DNA of 64,000 nucleotides from Paenimyroides marinum (GTDB taxonomy: Bacteria; Bacteroidota; Bacteroidia; Flavobacteriales; Flavobacteriaceae), in assembly GCF_900108395.1 (NCBI RefSeq), contig NZ_FNXE01000005.1:47058-111057 (forward strand), given 5' to 3'. Each line of letters starts with the position of its first letter. The stretch's first letter is position 1. A program made the translations under genes and the position numbers. Under the pieces are notes generated by a model. That model ran no database searches, was not told the origin of the DNA, and saw only the letters and a program-made list of their open reading frames with translations. Positions 32,357 through 41,601 of this stretch are shown piece after piece.

Positions 32357-33088
32357 ATGAAAAAGGGAATGATAGTGTTTTTTAGTTGCATTTCATATTT
32401 TGCAAACGCTCAGGAAACTGCGTGGCATTCAGAAAGTAAAAACATGGTAAAATGGAATGTTCTCGGATTAACTTCCTCAACTATTTCCTTGCAATACGAA
32501 CGGTTAATTGCATCTAAAACAAGCCTTGCCGCTACGATCAACATGATGCCTAAACGTAGCATTCCGTTTTTTAAAACCGTAGAAGATATTGTAAAAGACA
32601 AAGGAGCTATTGATATTTTAAAAGATGTAAAAATGAACGCGTTTTCATTTACTCCCGAAGTCCGTTTTTATGTAGGTAAAGAAGGAATGCAGGGTTTTTA
32701 TATAGCCCCATTTCTCCGCTATGACCGCTTTGCTGTAGATATACTGGTAGATTATATTTACAATGATCAAATAGAGTATGTAACCATTAACGGAAATGTG
32801 GACGGCTTTTCCGGTGGATTGGCATTTGGTACACAGTGGCGGTTGGCATCGCAATGGTATGTTGATGTTACTTTTGTGGGGGCAAGTTATGGTTTTGCAT
32901 CGGGCGAATTAAGCGGGAAACGTACTTTAAACGCTGAAGAACAAGCCGAAATTCGCAAAGCCATTAACGATTTTGAACTACCTGTGGTTGACTATACCTA
33001 TAATGTTTATGATCAAGGGGTCGATGTTAAAATAAAAGGTCCTTGGGCAAATGTCAAATTAGCGGTGGCTGTGGGGTATAGGTTTTAA
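32357..33088 (+). CDS. Outer-membrane beta-barrel protein (DUF3575-like)
   Basis: A 243-residue exported protein. The signal peptide ends near SYFANA-Q. The mature part contains NMVKWNVLGLTSSTISLQYE, a DUF3575-like start, and alternates hydrophobic and polar residues, ending in AVAVGYRF, a C-terminal aromatic typical of outer-membrane barrels. The ATG at 32357 follows TAGGAG. Its role is unknown; an adhesion or porin-like function is possible. Confidence 0.7.
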   Translation: MKKGMIVFFSCISYFANAQETAWHSESKNMVKWNVLGLTSSTISLQYERLIASKTSLAATINMMPKRSIPFFKTVEDIVKDKGAIDILKDVKMNAFSFTPEVRFYVGKEGMQGFYIAPFLRYDRFAVDILVDYIYNDQIEYVTINGNVDGFSGGLAFGTQWRLASQWYVDVTFVGASYGFASGELSGKRTLNAEEQAEIRKAINDFELPVVDYTYNVYDQGVDVKIKGPWANVKLAVAVGYRF

Positions 33089-33105
33089 TCGGGCACTTTT
33101 TAAAA

Positions 33106-33504
33106 TCATTTTAAACCTATTAAACTATCTGTAATTTTCAATTTATAAGTGCTGCTTTGGTCTCCATTTTGTATAAATGACCAAAAGTCTTGAGCTTTAA
33201 AATTTCCTTCGATTTTGTTTCCTTCAATATATAGATCAATAAATTTAAAGTCATTGATAGAATCCTTAAAGATGTCTCTGGGATCGTCATGCATACCAAT
33301 TAATCCACTGCCATCTTTCATTATTCTTTCAGTTGTAGCAGGATATACAATAACAGATTGTAAGATACTGTCGTTGTGTTTTTGAAACTTAATTTCAATA
33401 GGAAATTCCACTGTTTCATTTTTAACATCATAATAATAAACACCTGTATAATCACAACTGGAGAAAAGTGAAATGGTAGCAGATAATAAAAATGCTTTTT
33501 TCAT
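33106..33504 (-). CDS. Putative lipoprotein, 132 residues
   Basis: A 132-residue exported protein with a lipobox-like LFSSC (about residue 16) after a short signal peptide, followed by DYTGVYYYDVKNETVEFPIE. The rest is beta-rich. It converges on the preceding barrel gene with an 18-base gap. No family is recognised. Confidence 0.65.
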   Translation of the reverse strand: MKKAFLLSATISLFSSCDYTGVYYYDVKNETVEFPIEIKFQKHNDSILQSVIVYPATTERIMKDGSGLIGMHDDPRDIFKDSINDFKFIDLYIEGNKIEGNFKAQDFWSFIQNGDQSSTYKLKITDSLIGLK

Positions 33505-33610
33505 GATTAATTATCTTTCATCAAAAGTAGAAAAAATATCGTAACTAAATTAAGTGCTGCTATTTAACCGAAATTCCGTAAATTCGCACATTGAATTAAA
33601 AAACAGTACA

Positions 33611-36600
33611 ATGAGCACTAAATTCACAGAATATAAAGGGCTGGATTTGCCAACGGTAGCAAGCGAAATGTTACAGTATTGGAAAGAACAGTCTATTTTC
33701 AGCAAATCGGTTACTTCTCGCGAAGGAAATCAACCATTTGTGTTTTTTGAAGGGCCGCCATCGGCAAACGGAAAACCCGGTATTCACCACGTGATGGCTC
33801 GTGCTATTAAAGATATTTTCTGCCGATACAAAACCCAGAAAGGTTTTCAGGTAAAACGTAAAGCTGGTTGGGATACCCACGGATTGCCCGTAGAATTAGG
33901 TACTGAAAAAGAATTAGGCATTACCAAAGAAGATATTGGAACAAAAATTTCGATAGAAGAATACAACGAGGCGTGTAAACGTACCGTAATGCGCTATACC
34001 GACTTATGGAACGATCTAACCGAAAAAATGGGTTATTGGGTAGATATGGAAGATCCGTACATTACCTACAAACCCAAATACATGGAAAGTGTTTGGTGGT
34101 TGCTGAAAGAAATTTACGACAAAGGATTGATGTACAAAGGCTATACCATTCAACCGTATTCGCCAAAAGCGGGAACCGGTTTGTCTTCGCACGAAGTAAA
34201 CCAGCCGGGGTCTTACCGCGATGTTACCGATACCACTATTGTAGCACAATTCAAGACCATAGAAGATTCATTACCTGATTTCTTAAAAGGATTCGGTGCC
34301 ATTGATATTATGGCTTGGACAACCACACCGTGGACGTTACCAAGTAATACCGCATTGACGGTTGGTCCAAAGATCGATTATGTGTTGGTAAAAACATTCA
34401 ACCAATACACCAACCAACCAATAAATGTAATATTAGGTAAGCCTTTAGTTGCAAAACAATTTGCAGGTAAATTCTTCGCAGTTGAAACAGAAGAAGAGTT
34501 AGTGAATTATAAAGAAAACGATAAAAAAATTCCATACTTCATTGTAAAAGAATTTAAAGGAATTGATTTAGTAGGTATCCGTTACGAGCAATTGTTGCCT
34601 TATGCCTTGCCTTATGAAGATGCAGACAAAGCTTTCCGGGTAATTCCTGGAGATTTTGTAACAACTGAAGATGGTACAGGTATCGTTCACACCGCACCTA
34701 CTTTTGGTGCCGATGATGCCAAGGTTGCCAAAGATGCTGGCGTACCGCCAATGTTGGTGTTAGATGATGCCGGAAATCCTGTGCCATTGGTAGATTTACA
34801 AGGGCGTTTTGTTGCTCAAATGGGCGATATGGCTGGGAAATATGTAAAAAATGAATATTACAACGAAGGCGAAGCACCCGAAAAATCGGTTGATGTGGAG
34901 ATTGCAATCCGTTTAAAAGAAGAAAACAAAGCCTTTAAGGTTGAAAAATATGTTCACAGTTACCCGCATTGCTGGAGAACCGACAAGCCGATTTTATATT
35001 ATCCGTTAGATTCCTGGTTTATCAAGGTAACGGAGGTAAAAGATAAGATGTTTGAATTGAATGAAGGAATCAACTGGAAACCCAAAGCCACCGGCGAAGG
35101 TCGTTTTGGAAACTGGTTGAAAAATGCCAACGACTGGAATTTATCGCGTTCACGTTACTGGGGCATTCCGTTGCCAATTTGGAGAACCGAAGATAAAACC
35201 GAAGAAATCATCATTGGGTCGGTAGAAGAGTTGGTTGCCGAAATCGAAAAAGCGATCGCTGCAGGTGTTCAGACGGTTAATCCATTTGCTGGTTTCGTTG
35301 TAGGCGATATGTCTGAAACCAATTACGATAAGATCGATTTGCATAAAAATGTGGTAGATAGCATCACGCTGATTTCTCCGTCGGGAAAACCAATGAAACG
35401 CGAAACCGATTTGATCGATGTTTGGTTTGATTCAGGTGCAATGCCTTATGCACAATGGCATTATCCATTTGAAAACAAGGAATTAATTGATAATCATCAA
35501 TCGTTCCCTGCCGATTTTATTGCAGAAGGGGTCGATCAAACACGTGGTTGGTTTTATACATTACATGCCATCGGAACTTTGGTTTTTGGTGAAAAAGCGT
35601 ATAAAAATGTTGTTTCAAACGGATTGGTATTGGATAAAAACGGACAAAAAATGTCCAAACGTTTAGGTAACGCAGTAGATCCTTTTGAAACTTTGGCAGA
35701 ACATGGAGCTGACGCTACGCGTTGGTACATGATCTCAAACGCCAATCCTTGGGATAATTTAAAATTCGATTTGGATGGTATCACGGAGGTACGTCGTAAA
35801 TTTTTCGGAACGTTGTACAATACGTATTCGTTCTTTGCGTTATATGCCAATATCGACGGATTTACCTACAGTGAAGACGAAGTGCCATTGGCAGACCGTC
35901 CGGAAATTGACCGTTGGATTTTATCGGAATTAAATTCGTTAAACAAAACGGTTGACGAAGCCTATGCCGATTATGAACCAACAAAAGCGGCTCGTGCCAT
36001 TTCTGATTTCGTTCAGGAGAATCTTTCAAACTGGTACGTACGTTTATGCAGAAGAAGATTTTGGAAAGGCGAATATGCACAAGATAAAATAGCGGCATAT
36101 CAAACGTTATATACGTGTTTGGTGACGGTTGCAAAATTATCGGCACCCATTGCACCATTTTTTATGGATCGTCTTTACAAAGATTTAACACAAACAACTG
36201 CAAAAGAATCATTTGAATCTGTACATTTGGCGGAATTTCCAAAATTTGACACTGAAATTGTTAATAAGTCGTTGGAAAGTAAAATGGAAAAAGCGCAAAT
36301 TGTATCATCTTTAGTGTTATCATTGCGTAAGAAAGAAATGATTAAAGTACGCCAGCCGTTACAAAAAGTAATGATTCCTGTTTTAGACGAAAATCAAAAA
36401 GCAGAAATTGAGGCAGTTGCAGATTTAATCAAAGCTGAGGTAAATGTGAAGGAAGTAGAATTGTTAAGTGATGCTTCGGGAATTTTGGTAAAACAAATCA
36501 AACCGAATTTCAAAGCATTGGGTCCGCGTTTTGGAAAAGAAATGGGCAACATTGCAAAAGCAATTCAGAATTTCTCGCAGGAACAAATAGGTGAAATAGA

Positions 36601-37006
36601 GAAAAACAACGAAATTTCTTTGGAAATATCCGGAAATGTTGTTAAATTAACAAATGAAGATGTTGAAATTTCATCGCAAGACATCGAAGGGTGGCTGGTT
36701 GCCAATGCAAACGGAATTACCGTAGCTTTAGACATTACCATTACAGATGAATTGAAAAAAGAAGGAATTGCACGAGAATTGGTTAACAGAATTCAAAATA
36801 TCCGTAAAGATTCAGGGTTTGAAGTAACCGATAAAATAAAAATTAAAATGCTGCAAAACGCAGTAGTCGAAGAAGCCGTTAAAGCAAATATTGATTATAT
36901 AAAAGCCGAAACATTGACTGAATCGCTTGAATTTGTTGATGATTTGCAGAATGGTACAGAAATTGAATTTGATGATATAGTAACCAAAATTAATGTTTCA
37001 AAATAA
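33611..37006 (+). CDS. ileS: Isoleucyl-tRNA synthetase
   Basis: A 1131-residue class I aminoacyl-tRNA synthetase. The HIGH-type motif is GKPGIHHVMAR (about residues 54-64) and the KMSKS motif is GQKMSKRLGN. The editing (CP1) domain with TTWTTPWTLPSNTALTVGP-like sequence is present, and there is a long C-terminal anticodon-binding region. Length fits the large Bacteroidota/eukaryote-like IleS2 clade. The ATG at 33611 follows ACAGTACA. It is followed after 11 bases by a DksA/TraR-like gene, an arrangement common in Flavobacteriia. Confidence 0.95.
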   Translation: MSTKFTEYKGLDLPTVASEMLQYWKEQSIFSKSVTSREGNQPFVFFEGPPSANGKPGIHHVMARAIKDIFCRYKTQKGFQVKRKAGWDTHGLPVELGTEKELGITKEDIGTKISIEEYNEACKRTVMRYTDLWNDLTEKMGYWVDMEDPYITYKPKYMESVWWLLKEIYDKGLMYKGYTIQPYSPKAGTGLSSHEVNQPGSYRDVTDTTIVAQFKTIEDSLPDFLKGFGAIDIMAWTTTPWTLPSNTALTVGPKIDYVLVKTFNQYTNQPINVILGKPLVAKQFAGKFFAVETEEELVNYKENDKKIPYFIVKEFKGIDLVGIRYEQLLPYALPYEDADKAFRVIPGDFVTTEDGTGIVHTAPTFGADDAKVAKDAGVPPMLVLDDAGNPVPLVDLQGRFVAQMGDMAGKYVKNEYYNEGEAPEKSVDVEIAIRLKEENKAFKVEKYVHSYPHCWRTDKPILYYPLDSWFIKVTEVKDKMFELNEGINWKPKATGEGRFGNWLKNANDWNLSRSRYWGIPLPIWRTEDKTEEIIIGSVEELVAEIEKAIAAGVQTVNPFAGFVVGDMSETNYDKIDLHKNVVDSITLISPSGKPMKRETDLIDVWFDSGAMPYAQWHYPFENKELIDNHQSFPADFIAEGVDQTRGWFYTLHAIGTLVFGEKAYKNVVSNGLVLDKNGQKMSKRLGNAVDPFETLAEHGADATRWYMISNANPWDNLKFDLDGITEVRRKFFGTLYNTYSFFALYANIDGFTYSEDEVPLADRPEIDRWILSELNSLNKTVDEAYADYEPTKAARAISDFVQENLSNWYVRLCRRRFWKGEYAQDKIAAYQTLYTCLVTVAKLSAPIAPFFMDRLYKDLTQTTAKESFESVHLAEFPKFDTEIVNKSLESKMEKAQIVSSLVLSLRKKEMIKVRQPLQKVMIPVLDENQKAEIEAVADLIKAEVNVKEVELLSDASGILVKQIKPNFKALGPRFGKEMGNIAKAIQNFSQEQIGEIEKNNEISLEISGNVVKLTNEDVEISSQDIEGWLVANANGITVALDITITDELKKEGIARELVNRIQNIRKDSGFEVTDKIKIKMLQNAVVEEAVKANIDYIKAETLTESLEFVDDLQNGTEIEFDDIVTKINVSK

Positions 37007-37017
37007 ATGGATTAGTT

Positions 37018-37404
37018 ATGGAAAAGGAGAATGTACAAGTAAGATATTCAGACGCAGATTTAGCAGAATTCAAAGAAATAATCTTAAAGAAGATAGAAAA
37101 AGCACAAGCCGATTTAGAATTGATTAAAAGTGCTTATATGAATGATTTGAATAACGGAACCGATGACACATCGCCAACGTTTAAAGCGTTTGAAGAAGGC
37201 AGTGAAACGCTTTCTAAAGAAGCAAATTCACAATTGGCAATACGCCAGGAAAAATTTATCCGCGATTTACGCAATGCTTTAGTGCGTATTGAAAACAAAA
37301 CGTATGGCATTTGCCGCGTTACAGGTAAATTAATCGAAAAAGAACGCTTAAAACTGGTTCCGCACGCAACAATGAGCATGGAGGCCAAATTACAGCAACG
37401 ATAA
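37018..37404 (+). CDS. DksA/TraR-like protein with degenerate zinc finger
   Basis: A 128-residue protein with an N-terminal coiled coil (about 10-85) and a C-terminal zinc-finger-like segment ENKTYGICRVTGKLIEKERL. Only one Cys remains of the usual four, so zinc binding is probably lost. DksA-type proteins enter the RNA polymerase secondary channel; whether this one does is unknown. It lies between ileS and lspA and is closed by a terminator. Confidence 0.85.
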   Translation: MEKENVQVRYSDADLAEFKEIILKKIEKAQADLELIKSAYMNDLNNGTDDTSPTFKAFEEGSETLSKEANSQLAIRQEKFIRDLRNALVRIENKTYGICRVTGKLIEKERLKLVPHATMSMEAKLQQR

Positions 37405-37409
37405 TTGAT

Positions 37410-37437
37410 AAAACGCTCTTAATTAAGAGCGTTTTTT
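37410..37437 (+). terminator. Terminator after the DksA-like gene
   Basis: AAAACGCTCTT / AAGAGCGTTTT with an AATT loop and a T run. Confidence 0.9.
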
Positions 37438-37450
37438 GCTATAAATACCT

Positions 37451-37458
37451 TACATTTG
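37451..37458 (+). promoter_or_regulatory. Promoter -7 box of lspA
   Basis: TACATTTG, 18 bases before the lspA ATG at 37477 and just after the terminator. Confidence 0.55.
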
Positions 37459-37476
37459 TGCAAATTTTTGCGTAGT

Positions 37477-38073
37477 ATGTCGTTTAAGAAAGCACTTTTT
37501 TTAGCAATTATCGTTATCGTAATCGATCAGGTTTCAAAGATATATATCAAGACCCATTTTGCAATCGACGATTTTATAAAAGTCATGAATCTTGAGTGGT
37601 TCCGCATTCATTTTATAGAAAATGACGGAATGGCTTGGGGGGTTGAATTACCCGGAGATTATGGTAAATTGATCTTAACTTTGTTCAGAATTATCGCTGT
37701 GGGCGGAATTCTTTATTGGTTGCACGATTCGGTTAAAAAGAAAGGTTCTGCCATCTTAATCGTTGCCATTGCCTTGATTTTGGCAGGTGCGGTTGGTAAT
37801 ATTATCGACTCTGTTTTTTATGGCGTTATTTTTAACGACAGCCACGGACAAGTTGCCACCTTATTTAGCGATCAGCCTTACGGAACCTGGTTTCACGGCA
37901 AAGTGGTAGATATGTTTTATTTTCCTGTTTGGAAAGGATACCTGCCCGATTGGATCCCTTTTTGGGGCGGAAACTATTTTACTTTTTTCAATGCCATTTT
38001 TAACGTAGCCGATGCTGCCATCTCAGTCGGTGTGGGATTATTGATTCTTTTTAATAAAAAAGTTTTTAAATAA
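37477..38073 (+). CDS. lspA: Prolipoprotein signal peptidase II
   Basis: A 198-residue inner-membrane aspartic peptidase that cleaves lipoprotein signal peptides after lipidation. Four membrane helices are seen. The catalytic Asp residues lie in GAVGNIIDSVFYGV and FNVADAAISVG. VIDQVSKIYIKTHF at the N-terminus is a family mark. It carries the extended periplasmic loop usual in Bacteroidota. The ATG at 37477 is preferred over an upstream TTG that lies inside the -7 box. Confidence 0.94.
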   Translation: MSFKKALFLAIIVIVIDQVSKIYIKTHFAIDDFIKVMNLEWFRIHFIENDGMAWGVELPGDYGKLILTLFRIIAVGGILYWLHDSVKKKGSAILIVAIALILAGAVGNIIDSVFYGVIFNDSHGQVATLFSDQPYGTWFHGKVVDMFYFPVWKGYLPDWIPFWGGNYFTFFNAIFNVADAAISVGVGLLILFNKKVFK

Positions 38074-38100
38074 GGTTTCTTGCAAAAAGAAATCTTTTTA
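38072..38100 (+). terminator. Terminator of lspA
   Basis: AAGGTTTCTT / AAGAAATCTT, with one G-U pair, followed by T residues at the lspA stop. Confidence 0.75.
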
Positions 38101-38128
38101 TCTTTAAAGCATAAACAAAATAAAATTT

Positions 38129-38818
38129 ATGGAAACATTTCAGTTAGTTGCTCAGTCAACAAAACAAGAACAAGCTGCTTTTTACAGAAAGACCTATCTG
38201 AATTTAGCATTTGGTTTAGTAGCCTTTGTAATTTTAGAAGCTGTTTTTTTACGCATTGAACCTTTAGTAAGTTTCATGTTAAGTTTAACACAAGGCTATT
38301 TATGGCTGGTTTTGTTAGGCGGATTTATGGGAGTGTCTTACATTGCTCAAAAAATGGCTTATAACGATGCCAGTTTATCTAAACAATATTTAGGTTATTT
38401 ATTGTACATTGTTGCCGAAGCCTTAATTTTTGTACCGATACTTTACATTGCTATTTACTATACCGGAAGTCCGGAGTTATTGACACAGGCAGCAATCATC
38501 ACCGGAAGTTTGTTTTTAGGCTTAACCTTTGTGGTTTTTAGCACCAAAGCCGATTTTTCATTTTTACGCAGTATTTTAGCCATTGGATTTTTTGTTGCAA
38601 TTGGAGCCATCGTTGCCGGAATGTTGTTTAATTTTGATTTAGGCTTATGGTTCTCTGTAGGGATGATTGTTTTGGCGTCAGGATCTATTTTATACAACAC
38701 CCACCAAATTAAAAACAATTTTGGAACCAACCAGTACATTGCAGCAGCTTTATCATTATTTGCATCTTTAATGTTGTTGTTTTGGTATGTGTTACGCTTA
38801 CTGATGAGCAGAAATTAA
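38129..38818 (+). CDS. Bax inhibitor-1 family membrane protein
   Basis: A 229-residue protein with seven hydrophobic segments and the BI-1/YccA layout. The N-terminus is soluble (QEQAAFYRKTYLNLAFGLVA). The late segment SGSILYNTHQIKNNFGTNQY is typical of YccA/YetJ members, with Asn where others hold the calcium-sensing Asp pair. Bacterial members are proposed pH-dependent calcium leak channels or FtsH modulators. It stands alone. Confidence 0.88.
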   Translation: METFQLVAQSTKQEQAAFYRKTYLNLAFGLVAFVILEAVFLRIEPLVSFMLSLTQGYLWLVLLGGFMGVSYIAQKMAYNDASLSKQYLGYLLYIVAEALIFVPILYIAIYYTGSPELLTQAAIITGSLFLGLTFVVFSTKADFSFLRSILAIGFFVAIGAIVAGMLFNFDLGLWFSVGMIVLASGSILYNTHQIKNNFGTNQYIAAALSLFASLMLLFWYVLRLLMSRN

Positions 38819-38884
38819 TATTAATACATTGAATCTATATTCACAATATAAAAGACAAAAAGCAATTACAAGGCTTTTAGTATA

Positions 38885-39160
38885 ATGCTTTTATTTTGCT
38901 TTATTTTCTGGTTTCTCTCAAAGACAGAGGTTGCGGGTTTTGTACTGTTTGGTGTTGTGTATGAAATGGGAGTATTTCCTATGATACTTTTAGCAGTATT
39001 ATGCACACTCTATTTTTTAGTGCGGTGGATTATGAACAGATTTACACTAAGTAAAATTTATATCTATGGTTTTTTATTAGGCGTTATTACTTTGCTGATA
39101 ATGCGTTTTATATTCAGTATTACTTTAGATGGAATTACTTTAATGCCAAGATATAACTAA
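38885..39160 (+). CDS. Small membrane protein, 91 residues
   Basis: A 91-residue protein with three hydrophobic stretches (about 1-20, 28-48 and 58-82) and few polar residues. It lies after the BI-1 gene and ends at a terminator. No family is recognised; it could be a real small membrane protein of unknown role. Confidence 0.55.
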   Translation: MLLFCFIFWFLSKTEVAGFVLFGVVYEMGVFPMILLAVLCTLYFLVRWIMNRFTLSKIYIYGFLLGVITLLIMRFIFSITLDGITLMPRYN

Positions 39161-39187
39161 AAAGTCCCACACAAAGCGGGACTTTTT
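39159..39187 (+). terminator. Terminator, possibly bidirectional
   Basis: AAAAGTCCC / GGGACTTTT flanked by A and T runs lies at the stop of the small membrane protein gene. Confidence 0.85.
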
Positions 39188-39259
39188 ACAATAAAACTAA
39201 CCAATTAAATTTTCTTTTTCATAACTTATATCGGTTAATCAATTAGTGTGCCAAAAATA

Positions 39260-39640
39260 TTATTTTAATAGAAAAACTAAAAATATTGCCGGAATAAAAT
39301 AAATTACAATGGTTCGTGCACCGTCGTAATCTTTTGCAATACGTTGCCCAAATAATAAGAAAAGCAAGGTAACGCAAGAAACAATTCCCGAGTATAAAGC
39401 TATTTCTTTGCAATTGTTAAATAAAAACCAAATTCCGGCAAGCGATAAAATTCCCGCAATAATTTCAAGAATTAAAATAAGCCCTAACGAAAACGGCACT
39501 TTATCTTCTAAAAACGTATTGGCAAAATGCGATTTTAACCAACCAACATTTCCGTTCCAATCTACAATTTTATCGTAACCCGATTGTAAAAAAGTAATTG
39601 CCAAGAACAATAAAATAAGTATTTCTGTAATGTAATTCAT
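39260..39640 (-). CDS. DoxX-family membrane protein
   Basis: A 126-residue protein with four membrane helices and the DoxX-type start LLFLAITFLQSGYDKIVDW, where the GYDK segment corresponds to the conserved G..K motif. DoxX proteins are small quinone- or redox-associated membrane proteins; the role here is unknown. It is transcribed leftward, downstream of a short lipoprotein gene. Confidence 0.75.
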   Translation of the reverse strand: MNYITEILILLFLAITFLQSGYDKIVDWNGNVGWLKSHFANTFLEDKVPFSLGLILILEIIAGILSLAGIWFLFNNCKEIALYSGIVSCVTLLFLLFGQRIAKDYDGARTIVIYFIPAIFLVFLLK

Positions 39641-39732
39641 GTGTACGTTTATTTTTTGTAAAGGTAAAATTTATTTCGGGTTTTTACGAACGAAACTCTT
39701 TGTACTTAAAAAAGTACATAAAAAAACGGTAG

Positions 39733-39981
39733 TTACCTACCGCGTTTTACGCCTCTGCGTTGCTTATGTTCTTTGTGATGTTGCTTTTTTTGCTGTCCTG
39801 GTGCATATCGTTTTGCCGATCGGTCGCCACGCAATTTTTTTTCGTGCCCTGGTGGAAGTTTTCTACGCTCGTGGTGATGTGGCGGTCTTACTACGCAACT
39901 GGTAAAAGTTGCAGAAAATGTCAGCAACAATAAAAAAAGCGTTGCATAACGCGCTGTTCTACTAAATAATAACTTTTTCAT
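39733..39981 (-). CDS. Small basic His/Lys/Arg-rich lipoprotein
   Basis: An 82-residue protein with a signal peptide and lipobox-like ATFTSC (about residue 29). The mature part is strongly basic and His-rich: PPHHHERRKLPPGHEKKL, then KKQHHKEHKQRRGVKRGR. Such small basic lipoproteins are frequent in Flavobacteriia; metal or polyanion binding is possible. The stop lies inside a terminator hairpin (CGGTAG / CTACCG plus a T run on the minus strand). Confidence 0.65.
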   Translation of the reverse strand: MKKLLFSRTARYATLFLLLLTFSATFTSCVVRPPHHHERRKLPPGHEKKLRGDRSAKRYAPGQQKKQHHKEHKQRRGVKRGR

Positions 39982-39985
39982 ATCA

Positions 39986-40549
39986 CTAAAATTTAACTAT
40001 CGTATTTGGTGTAATACAATAATCAAGCCGAACATCTTCTGTAAATACATCTTCAATTAGTTTTTCAGGATCGAAAAAAGATAATCCAATTTTTACGACA
40101 TCAGGTTTGCATTTTGATAGAAACAAATCGTAAAAACCCTTGCCATAACCTACTCTGTTTCCAAAAACATCATAAGCTAATAGCGGAACAAAAACAACAT
40201 CGATCTGGTTATCTGCAACTGAAAATCCGTTTTGGGGTTCGGGAATGTTCCACTCGTTCTTTTTAATTGTTACATTATCGGTCAGTAAAACGTGATTCAT
40301 TGTTCGGGTTTCAAAATCAGATCTTGAGACTATTACGTTTTTGTCTTTTCCGTTTAAAATATGCAACAAATAATCGGTTTGTACTTCTTTATGCTCGTGA
40401 ATCGATAAAAAAACGTGGTAATTTTCATAGTTCCAAACAGGTAATTTTAAGGCTTGATTGGCTATCTGCAAGCTTAAATCTTCAATTTCGTAAAAACTTA
40501 AAGTACTTCTTAGTTCTTTATATTTCTTGCGTAATTCTTTTTTATTCAT
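39986..40549 (-). CDS. 5-formyltetrahydrofolate cyclo-ligase
   Basis: A 187-residue enzyme that converts 5-formyl-THF to 5,10-methenyl-THF with ATP. The family motif FGNRVGYGKGFYDLFLSK is complete (about residues 128-145). The N-terminus NKKELRKKYKELRSTL is typical. Its start overlaps the stop of the upstream desuccinylase-like gene by 8 bases, so the two are coupled. Confidence 0.92.
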   Translation of the reverse strand: MNKKELRKKYKELRSTLSFYEIEDLSLQIANQALKLPVWNYENYHVFLSIHEHKEVQTDYLLHILNGKDKNVIVSRSDFETRTMNHVLLTDNVTIKKNEWNIPEPQNGFSVADNQIDVVFVPLLAYDVFGNRVGYGKGFYDLFLSKCKPDVVKIGLSFFDPEKLIEDVFTEDVRLDYCITPNTIVKF

Positions 40550-41516
40550 CTTTTAATTTAGTTGAAATATGATAAACAGCATCTCCCTGAAAAACAATTG
40601 CTGCCTGATTGGTACAAATAATATATCCGTTATTTGGTGCAAGAATTTCCTCTTCAATCAACCCATAAGGATCGCTTATTTTTCCTAAAACTGCTCCTTC
40701 GTTTACATACGTTCCTGCTTCTATAAAATTGTGAAGCAAACCAGAATATTGTGCCCTAATCCAGGTAGAATTTTCTATACAAATCATTGGTTTTGTTGGT
40801 AGTTGCGAACTAAATGTTGTTTGCAGCATATTTAGGTTGTCTAAAAAACGCATAGAACCTTGAATGCCTTCTTCAATCACTTCTTCGTTAAGATCCAGTG
40901 CTTTGCCGCCTTCAAACAAAATATACTTTTTACCCAGTTTATCACAGGCTTCTCTGAACGATCCGTCAATATTTTTTGAATACAGCAGAAATTGGGTCGA
41001 AAAAGCTTCTGCCAATACATCTAATTCGGGATTATCTGGTTCGATACGAATTTGAGGAACGTTGAATCTGCCTCGTCCGCCTGCGTGAAAATCAATTACA
41101 TAATCAACCACCGGAATAATATCCTGCATAATGCGATACGCAAAACGGCTTGCCAGCGAACCACTTGCCGACCCTGGAAATATACGGTTTAAATCTCGAC
41201 CGTCAGGAAAATCGCGCGACTGGTTTACAAAACCAAACACATTAATTAAAGGCATACAAATAATGGTTCCGCAAGCCGGATAACTTATTCCGCGACGGAT
41301 AATTTGGCGGATAATTTCAATTCCGGTCAGTTCATCGCCGTGTAAACCTGCCGAAAGTAATACCGTAGGTCCATCGTAAACCGATCGTGAAACAACAATT
41401 GGAACTTTTAGCTCGGTCATTGTATGCAACGTTGCAATGTTTAATTCAATGGTTTTGGTTTCGCCGGGAATAACGGTTTTTCCTAAAATTTCAAAATGTT
41501 TCGAAGTAAGCTCCAT
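40542..41516 (-). CDS. Succinylglutamate desuccinylase/aspartoacylase family protein
   Basis: A 324-residue zinc carboxypeptidase-like protein. Zinc ligands lie in LSAGLHGDELTGIEI (HGxE) and YVIDFHAGGRGRFN (His). The segment SRDFPDGRDLNRIFPG is the DLNR motif. A C-terminal beta domain follows. Substrate unknown; relatives remove N-acyl groups from amino acids. The start at 41516 is chosen because longer starts would cross into the uvrC promoter region. Confidence 0.85.
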   Translation of the reverse strand: MELTSKHFEILGKTVIPGETKTIELNIATLHTMTELKVPIVVSRSVYDGPTVLLSAGLHGDELTGIEIIRQIIRRGISYPACGTIICMPLINVFGFVNQSRDFPDGRDLNRIFPGSASGSLASRFAYRIMQDIIPVVDYVIDFHAGGRGRFNVPQIRIEPDNPELDVLAEAFSTQFLLYSKNIDGSFREACDKLGKKYILFEGGKALDLNEEVIEEGIQGSMRFLDNLNMLQTTFSSQLPTKPMICIENSTWIRAQYSGLLHNFIEAGTYVNEGAVLGKISDPYGLIEEEILAPNNGYIICTNQAAIVFQGDAVYHISTKLKDE

Positions 41517-41575
41517 ATCTTTAAATAAACTTTTTAAAGATAGTGTTTCAATTAATGTATTCAAAAAAGTTGACG

Positions 41576-41583
41576 TAAATTTG
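41576..41583 (+). promoter_or_regulatory. Promoter -7 box of uvrC
   Basis: TAAATTTG matches TAnnTTTG, 18 bases before the uvrC ATG at 41602. Confidence 0.5.
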
Positions 41584-41601
41584 TTTGATAAGTCGTTTAA
41601 T

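Noticed and set aside
39639..39905. An 88-codon rightward ORF
   Set aside because: It is antisense to the small basic lipoprotein gene, which has signal peptide and lipobox on the other strand.
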